Source: Cytophagales bacterium (lineage in GTDB: Bacteria; Bacteroidota; Bacteroidia; Cytophagales; Cyclobacteriaceae). Taken from it: DNA of 10,194 nt. The position numbers were made by a program, and so were the translations under genes. The notes beneath the pieces are model-generated. The model had not been told where the DNA came from. It worked only from the letters and a program-made list of their open reading frames with translations, and made no database searches. The stretch covers positions 1-10,194 of the forward strand of contig JAJCYK010000383.1 of assembly GCA_029262935.1 (NCBI GenBank), read 5' to 3'. This document shows, in pieces, positions 6,684-10,194 of this stretch. Every line of letters starts with the position of its first letter. The stretch's first letter is position 1.

Positions 6684-7900
6684 AATGATCTAAGGAAAGT
6701 TAAGACTGATTGCTGCTCTTGGGTGGTGAGCTCTTGATATAAAGTGCTACTAGTGGCTGCCTCTCCACCATGAAGCACAATAGCCTCTTCCAAACTCTTG
6801 GCTCTGCCATCATGCATAAGGTGTATGGCTCCTCCTTGGCTGTTGGCAGATAATCCGATGCCCCAAAGGGGTGGGGTACGCCATTCGGAACTTAATTCCT
6901 GACTTTCTACATAGCCATCATCAAGTTGTGGCCCCATGTCATGAAGCAACAGATCCGTGTAGGGATGAAATACCTTTTCAGATAACGGTTCAATGGGATG
7001 TAAGCCCGACACCATGGTTGGAAGGTGGCAATTGGCACATCCGATGTTTTCAAATAATAGTTTGCCAGATTGCACCAAAGGGTCATCTGGATTTCTTGGG
7101 ATAGGGGCTTTTAGGGTTTGTAAATAAAACACCACATTTTGCACCGTAGCCGCCGGTAATTCCGGGTCTGCTATGGGGTCTGTATTCAAAGAGGAAACTT
7201 GTACATTGATAGGGTCCTCTTGATCGAACTCTGTAGTAACCCCCATATCTTGCTTGTAGGCATTTACTGTTTGATGAAGTAAATCTATGGCACCAGATTT
7301 TTTGCCAAATCTGCCAATAAAATCGCCATCTACGTTAGGGATATGAAAGGATTGAGGTTTGAAAAACTCTGGAGGTTTGACGTAGTTCAGGGATCCGCTT
7401 ACTATTCCAGCCGTTTGCTGTGATGCTACTAGATTTAATAATTGCTGATCCGAAACTGCTGACAACAATCCCAAACCTGTTACTGCCGGAGCAATTAGTT
7501 CAGTAATTGCGGTGGCTTCCGAGGGAATTTCTTCAGGGATATAACCGGCAATAGCACGATGTTGTAACTGAGGGCCACCCAAATTTATTAAATGATCAAA
7601 GCCAGTACCATCTTGCCTTCCGAATCGTGTCAGAACCGTGGAAGGATGACCTTTACCATCACCCGCATGGCAACCACCACAACTGGTAGAAACAAAGATT
7701 GGGCCCAGCCCGGATTCAGGCCCAAATATCTCATCATTGAACGCAATATCTCCCGCCAGAAATACCTGTTGTTGGGACGTAGAAAGCCCTGCTATGGGCC
7801 CATCAAGCAGTTCGTTTTCAACTGGAGGCTCCAGTAAAAACTCCTCACAAGCAGCAATAGCAAGCCATACAAAGAGATATTGAAGAATTTTCGATCGCAT
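6680..7900 (-). CDS. Di-haem cytochrome c lipoprotein, DHOR (COG3488) family
   Basis: A 406-residue protein of the di-haem oxidoreductase group related to bacterial cytochrome c peroxidases and MauG. Numbering starts at the ATG at 7900; the longer reading frame begins with a TTG at 7918 and would put six residues before the signal, so it is not used. The signal peptide ends LAIAAC with lipid Cys18. Haem motifs are CGGCH (C74, C77, H78) and CANCH (C288, C291, H292). The C-terminal half has family marks such as YTDLLLHDMGPQL, EWRTPPLWGIG and HLMHDGRAKSLEEAI. Relatives are often called predicted thiol oxidoreductases and commonly sit beside imelysin-type iron-related proteins; no imelysin gene is in this window. 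The true reaction is not established. It is the first gene of the operon and ends in an ATGA overlap with the Rieske gene. The acidic residues after the lipid Cys (CEE) may direct it to the cell surface. Confidence 0.92.
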   Translation of the reverse strand: MRSKILQYLFVWLAIAACEEFLLEPPVENELLDGPIAGLSTSQQQVFLAGDIAFNDEIFGPESGLGPIFVSTSCGGCHAGDGKGHPSTVLTRFGRQDGTGFDHLINLGGPQLQHRAIAGYIPEEIPSEATAITELIAPAVTGLGLLSAVSDQQLLNLVASQQTAGIVSGSLNYVKPPEFFKPQSFHIPNVDGDFIGRFGKKSGAIDLLHQTVNAYKQDMGVTTEFDQEDPINVQVSSLNTDPIADPELPAATVQNVVFYLQTLKAPIPRNPDDPLVQSGKLLFENIGCANCHLPTMVSGLHPIEPLSEKVFHPYTDLLLHDMGPQLDDGYVESQELSSEWRTPPLWGIGLSANSQGGAIHLMHDGRAKSLEEAIVLHGGEAATSSTLYQELTTQEQQSVLTFLRSL

Positions 7901-7915
7901 AAATACAATTTTATA

Positions 7916-7923
7916 CAAATATA
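7916..7923 (-). promoter_or_regulatory. Candidate -7 promoter element of the redox operon
   Basis: The minus strand reads TATATTTG, an exact match to TAnnTTTG, ending 15 bp before the ATG at 7900, which implies a very short leader of roughly 10 nt. A clear -33 TTG is missing, as might be expected for a promoter that needs an activator. The AT-rich surroundings make chance matches possible. Confidence 0.4.
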
Positions 7924-7952
7924 TAAAAATAAATTAGAATATATATAAAAAT

Positions 7953-7974
7953 ATATTTAGACTAATCTAAATAT
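7953..7974. promoter_or_regulatory. Perfect dyad, likely regulator-binding site upstream of the redox operon
   Basis: Arms ATATTTAGA (7953-7961) and TCTAAATAT (7966-7974) are exact reverse complements around the spacer CTAA. The core TTTAGA-N4-TCTAAA has the size and symmetry of a dimer operator. It lies about 30 bp upstream of the -7 match, centred near -54 relative to the predicted transcript start. The TTAG...CTAA half-sites recall those bound by DtxR/IdeR/MntR-type metal regulators, though the spacing differs from the classical 19-bp box. Regulator identity is an inference. Confidence 0.5.
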
Positions 7975-7991
7975 TACATCACCTGTACTTA

Positions 7992-8090
7992 ATGTATAAA
8001 TACGCTTTTTTTAAAAAACGTATTTATACGCTTAACTGGAATAAGTGTAATCGCTATCTTGACCTTTGTAATTTCACTAACCTAACTTAA
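7992..8090 (+). CDS. Possible 32-residue small protein on the plus strand
   Basis: An ATG at 7992 opens a 32-codon frame (MYKYAFFKKRIYTL... ending ...CNFTNLT) that stops with TAA at 8088-8090. It ends 4 bp before a perfect terminator hairpin, which is the main reason to list it. The product would be basic and aromatic in its first half, with two cysteines. Its first 13 codons coincide with the palindrome at 7994-8029, so the frame may be a by-product of that element. No ribosome-binding site and no convincing promoter were found. I do not recognise it. Confidence 0.2.
   Translation: MYKYAFFKKRIYTLNWNKCNRYLDLCNFTNLT
7994..8029. repeat. AT-rich inverted repeat (11-bp perfect arms plus T/A centre)
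   Basis: GTATAAATACG (7994-8004) and CGTATTTATAC (8019-8029) are exact reverse complements. The centre is a C followed by seven T and six A, so pairing can continue inward for six more base pairs with a single bulged C. TTAA tracts on both outer sides (7989-7992 and 8032-8035) add weaker symmetry. It could be a regulator site, a cruciform or a transcript hairpin. Confidence 0.6.
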
Positions 8091-8094
8091 AATT

Positions 8095-8121
8095 TCCTCC
8101 CTGTTGCAGGGAGGATTTTTT
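8095..8121 (+). terminator. Rho-independent terminator, plus strand
   Basis: TCCTCCCTG (8095-8103) and CAGGGAGGA (8107-8115) form a perfect 9-bp GC-rich stem with a TTG loop, followed at once by six T (8116-8121). On the minus strand the tail after the stem is AAATTTT, a weaker U-tract. A strong plus-strand terminator implies a plus-strand transcript to its left, yet no confident plus-strand gene exists there. Confidence 0.8.
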
Positions 8122-8146
8122 AAAACCAAAAACCTCTAATTAGAAA

Positions 8147-8215
8147 ATGAACAAGCTGGCATATTCAATATTTGCGATGATACTTTTGATCATGCTTTTC
8201 GCTTCTTTAGCATAG
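8147..8215 (+). CDS. Possible 22-residue hydrophobic peptide
   Basis: An ATG at 8147, preceded by the A-rich TAGAAA, opens a 22-codon frame ending in TAG at 8213-8215. The product starts MNKLAYS and continues as an almost unbroken hydrophobic stretch rich in I, L, M, F and A (about residues 8-22), enough for one membrane helix. A bidirectional terminator lies about 100 bp downstream. The size and composition recall small membrane peptides, including type I toxins, but nothing more supports that; no antisense RNA was identified. Chance ORFs of this length are common, so confidence is low. Confidence 0.2.
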   Translation: MNKLAYSIFAMILLIMLFASLA

Positions 8216-8318
8216 TGTTAAAGTGTGCTTTTAGGGTGGGGCTGAAATCCCGAGTAGTCTCTTCCGTCGCTGCTGCTCTAAATTCATATTCCCGATTTCG
8301 GGGGCGAAGGTTTGGTAG
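8216..8318. other. GC-richer, partly self-complementary block with no assigned function
   Basis: Between the small hydrophobic ORF and the terminator lies about 100 bp that is clearly richer in G and C than the AT-rich DNA to its left. It contains the short hairpin CCCGA-TT-TCGGG (8291-8302), and GAAATC near 8244-8249 that could pair with GATTTC inside that hairpin. Frames are open on both strands but short and without support. A small RNA, a leader or a dispersed repeat are all possible. Confidence 0.3.
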
Positions 8319-8348
8319 AAAAAGTCCCAACTTGTTTGGGACTTTTTT
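8319..8348. terminator. Bidirectional rho-independent terminator
   Basis: AAAAAGTCCCAA (8319-8330) and TTGGGACTTTTT (8336-8347) form a perfect 12-bp stem with loop CTTGT. The T-tract (8343-8348) serves the plus strand and the A-tract gives the U-tract on the minus strand. It begins 3 bp after the stop of the FG-GAP gene, so its main job is probably to end that gene's transcript. It also stops any plus-strand transcript coming from 8121-8318. Confidence 0.88.
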
Positions 8349-8350
8349 AT

Positions 8351-9664
8351 TTAATAAACAAAATAGAGCCCCCCTGCTAAGCACCCATCCCCGTTGCACT
8401 TACGAGGAGCGCCCACAAATAGCATATCGTTGGCTGCCGCTAGAGTTCCCGCAAATTGGTCCAAGCCTATGGCGTCAGGAGCTATGATTTCGTGGGACCA
8501 CTCCCAGCTACCATAGTGAAAAAGGTGGGCCGATCCTGCAAATTGCAAAGGGCTGCCGCTATTCGGCGCTCCTACTACCACGTAGTCTTCATTTAACACA
8601 ATACCACCACTGCCATAATCATCATCAGCCACTACGGCATTGGCGAGAAGCTTATGAGTTTGCTTCCATCCGGCTCCATTTTTATTAAATACAAAGGCAG
8701 CTCCTTCAATATTTAAAGTAGCAGTTAAAAGCTTGTTGTAGTTACCTGGGGCGGTAACCACTACTACATTGCCATCAAAGTCTAATTGCGAACCAAAGAA
8801 ATCTTGGTCTTGGCCTTCTTCTGATTCAAAATAAGAATCAAGGGCCCAAGAGTTGTTCTGTTGTTCAAATAGGTAAACTCGGCCGGGACCCTGGTAAGAG
8901 GTGTTGCCCAAACCTGGGGCACCAACTGCTATCTGATTGCCTTTGATGCATAGGGATCGCCCGAAATTATCCCAGCGATCACCAATATTTTTGCCGGCAA
9001 CTAAAATGCCCTCAATGGTCCAATCATTGTCCTGGTCAAAAACATAAACAGAACCTTGGGCCTCTCCGGCTCCATTCGTAATAAATTCTGTGTCGTAGTA
9101 ATTTTCAATATCTTGCCAGGAAGAGACAGCTACTTTACCTTGATCAATTGATACGGCATAGCCAAATAAATCACCGGAACTGGGAGTTGGTGAGGCCAAC
9201 TCTTTGATAAGTTGCCACTCTAAGCCTCCTTGATTTTGGAAAATAAAGGCAAGACCAGCGTCTTCGCCAAATTTATCATTGTAAGGTGACCCTACTACCA
9301 GGAGATCACCGTCCAAGGCAACTGAAAAACCAAAAGCATCCTCGTTAGTAGGTTGGTCAGGATATAAGATCTTGGAAGTACTGCTAAAATTAAGCCCCTC
9401 TCTTTGTAAAAGATATACCGCTCCAACATCTGTTCCTTTGGTGTCATCTCCAATGGCCCCCACGGCTGTAAACTCCAAAGTGGCGTCTATGGCGGATGCA
9501 AATTTATCTCCAGCCTGAATCCCATTTGGAGTTATTCTAGTAACAGTTATGAACGTTTCGTCCAAGGGCCCTGATGGTGGGTTCATTAAACTACTGCCTT
9601 GTTCTTCACAGTTTAATGCAATCAAACTAATTAATACACAAATACTTATTAGGAGCTTCTTCAT
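8351..9664 (-). CDS. FG-GAP repeat lipoprotein, probable seven-bladed beta-propeller
   Basis: A 437-residue exported protein. The signal peptide MKKLLISICVLISLIALNC leads to lipid Cys19, followed by EEQ; the -1 Asn makes the lipobox atypical but tolerable for Bacteroidota. The mature chain consists of seven repeats starting near residues 52, 108, 164, 229, 286, 347 and 401. Each has the form (D)xFG/A-x(4-6)-strand-VGAP/VGSP followed after 15-25 residues by a G-x-[VAL]-[YF]-[LIV]-[FY] strand. Clear examples are AFGFSVALDGDLLVVGSP and NFGRSLCIKGNQIAVGAP. Seven repeats fit one closed integrin-alpha-like propeller, with the last ending at the C-terminal VY. Such proteins bind partners or carbohydrates at the cell surface; no catalytic domain is present. 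Acidic residues in the loops could bind calcium. The gene has its own upstream gap and terminator and does not appear to belong to the redox operon. The start at the ATG at 9664 is fixed by the signal peptide. Confidence 0.9.
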   Translation of the reverse strand: MKKLLISICVLISLIALNCEEQGSSLMNPPSGPLDETFITVTRITPNGIQAGDKFASAIDATLEFTAVGAIGDDTKGTDVGAVYLLQREGLNFSSTSKILYPDQPTNEDAFGFSVALDGDLLVVGSPYNDKFGEDAGLAFIFQNQGGLEWQLIKELASPTPSSGDLFGYAVSIDQGKVAVSSWQDIENYYDTEFITNGAGEAQGSVYVFDQDNDWTIEGILVAGKNIGDRWDNFGRSLCIKGNQIAVGAPGLGNTSYQGPGRVYLFEQQNNSWALDSYFESEEGQDQDFFGSQLDFDGNVVVVTAPGNYNKLLTATLNIEGAAFVFNKNGAGWKQTHKLLANAVVADDDYGSGGIVLNEDYVVVGAPNSGSPLQFAGSAHLFHYGSWEWSHEIIAPDAIGLDQFAGTLAAANDMLFVGAPRKCNGDGCLAGGLYFVY

Positions 9665-9685
9665 GGCAAGCGTGTGTTAATGTTC

Positions 9686-9705
9686 CACGTGTTGTCAAAC
9701 ACATG
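9686..9705. promoter_or_regulatory. Imperfect dyad just upstream of the FG-GAP gene
   Basis: CACGTGTTG (9686-9694) and AAACACATG (9697-9705) match as reverse complements in 7 of 9 positions around TC. The element lies 22-41 bp before the ATG at 9664, where an operator or leader hairpin could sit. The minus strand within it reads TGTGTTTG, one base away from the TAnnTTTG element. Support is weak. Confidence 0.25.
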
Positions 9706-9732
9706 TACATTAGACATGCCTTTTACCCGGAA

Positions 9733-9758
9733 GGTTTAATAGGACCTAACTATAAACC
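9733..9758 (-). terminator. Weak hairpin after the small unknown gene
   Basis: On the minus strand GGTTTATAG pairs with CTATTAAACC with one bulged T, starting 1-2 bp after the stop at 9760. There is no U-tract after it, so it may only stabilise the 3' end or be chance. Confidence 0.2.
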
Positions 9759-9759
9759 G

Positions 9760-10110
9760 TCATGCGTCCCCAAACAAGGTATAACTATAATCCTTTACCA
9801 CCTCTTTTGAGTCTGGGTTGTCGTCCCAATAATCATGTACGATGGCAATTGGACGTCTTGATCCGCTTTTATGCAATGTAAAAGCCATCCGTGCTTGATT
9901 CCACGGTTTCTTCGACGTTTTAGGTTTTCTTTGACCGTAGTAAAACACTACTGTCAATTCTGCAGGTTGGCTTTTTTCTACATAGAATTGAAATTTTACA
10001 TTTATTTTAGGATCCTCGTGAACAAAGTTAGTAGCGCGGAGTCTTCCGTTGATATAAATACTCACTTCGTTATCAATTCTAGTAAACTCTAAGTTGTATA
10101 TGGCTGCCAT
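9760..10110 (-). CDS. Small protein of unknown function
   Basis: The ATG at 10110 gives 116 residues; an in-frame GTG at 10164 would give 134 and directly follows an in-frame stop, so the gene cannot extend further. I do not recognise a family. There is no signal peptide or membrane helix from the ATG start. The N-terminal part (YNLEFTRIDNEVSIYINGRLRATNF) has the strand-turn-strand look of lectin-like or laminin-G folds, with the turn at YINGR. It is followed by another likely strand pair (VKFQFYVEKSQPAELTVVFYYGQ), a basic middle (QRKPKTSKK), and an acidic C-terminus with HDYWDDNPDSKEVV. The chain is probably mostly beta. A fully cytoplasmic location is implied unless it is exported by a non-classical route. 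The FG-GAP gene lies about 95 bp downstream on the same strand; a functional link is not shown. Confidence 0.7.
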   Translation of the reverse strand: MAAIYNLEFTRIDNEVSIYINGRLRATNFVHEDPKINVKFQFYVEKSQPAELTVVFYYGQRKPKTSKKPWNQARMAFTLHKSGSRRPIAIVHDYWDDNPDSKEVVKDYSYTLFGDA

Positions 10111-10194
10111 AGGGGTATTTAGTTTGATGTCCTTACAGTTGGATACTGAGGCAGTACCATCCACTTAGTTTAACTAAAACGCAAATTAGGTCTA

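Larger units (their letters stand above)
7901..8350. other. 450-bp region without a confident gene: control region of the redox operon
   Basis: This gap separates the FG-GAP lipoprotein gene (ends at 8351) from the di-haem gene (starts at 7900), both on the minus strand. The left half is very AT-rich and holds a promoter match, two palindromes and a possible 32-codon plus-strand ORF ending at a terminator. The right half holds a possible 22-codon plus-strand ORF, a GC-richer block and a second terminator. These parts are listed separately. No tRNA, known riboswitch or tmRNA signature was found. Confidence 0.7.

Noticed and set aside
8238..8244. GGGGCTG resembling the start of tmRNA
   Set aside because: The following bases do not contain the conserved continuation, there is no tRNA-like 3' end, and the block is far too short.
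8190..8487. Overlapping open frames on both strands (69 and 90 codons)
   Set aside because: They run through the bidirectional terminator and into the FG-GAP gene, have low-complexity arginine-rich products and no family resemblance.
1..10194. CRISPR array, insertion sequence, integrase or attachment site
   Set aside because: No regularly spaced repeats, transposase or recombinase frames, or terminal inverted repeats with target duplications were seen.

Overview
The window looks like chromosomal DNA of a member of the Bacteroidota, perhaps a Cytophagales or other marine lineage. This rests on four things: several lipoproteins with acidic residues right after the lipobox cysteine, matches to the Bacteroidota -7 promoter element TAnnTTTG ahead of genes, little use of Shine-Dalgarno sites (one gene is a clear exception), and the large single-chain form of PurL. 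All confident genes lie on the minus strand, so the reading order runs from right to left. No transposase, integrase, CRISPR array, tRNA or rRNA was seen.

Left part (1-3885): the first 915 codons of purL (de novo purine synthesis), with its 3' end outside the window. Upstream of it is a four-helix membrane protein with a class III nucleotide cyclase domain. A small heat shock protein gene follows at 4008-4400. It has a consensus Shine-Dalgarno site and a good sigma-54-type (-24/-12) promoter match at a spacing that fits the start codon.

Centre (4500-7900): a tight run of four exported proteins, read in the order di-haem cytochrome c lipoprotein (DHOR/COG3488 type), Tat-type Rieske 2Fe-2S protein, outer-membrane porin of the OprP/OprO type, DUF4136 lipoprotein. 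The first three are joined by two 4-bp ATGA overlaps, and the fourth starts 25 bp after the porin. This looks like a cell-envelope redox module with its own porin. I do not recognise the combination as a named system, and its substrate is unknown.

The 450 bp upstream of this operon (7901-8350) are rich in structure: a TAnnTTTG promoter match, a perfect 9-bp-arm dyad of the form TTTAGA-N4-TCTAAA, a second AT-rich palindrome, two possible very small plus-strand ORFs, one perfect plus-strand terminator and one bidirectional terminator.

Right part (8351-10110): a lipoprotein built of seven FG-GAP-like repeats, probably one complete beta-propeller, and a small protein of unknown function. The most unusual material is the redox operon with its structured control region, and the sigma-54-like promoter of the small heat shock gene.
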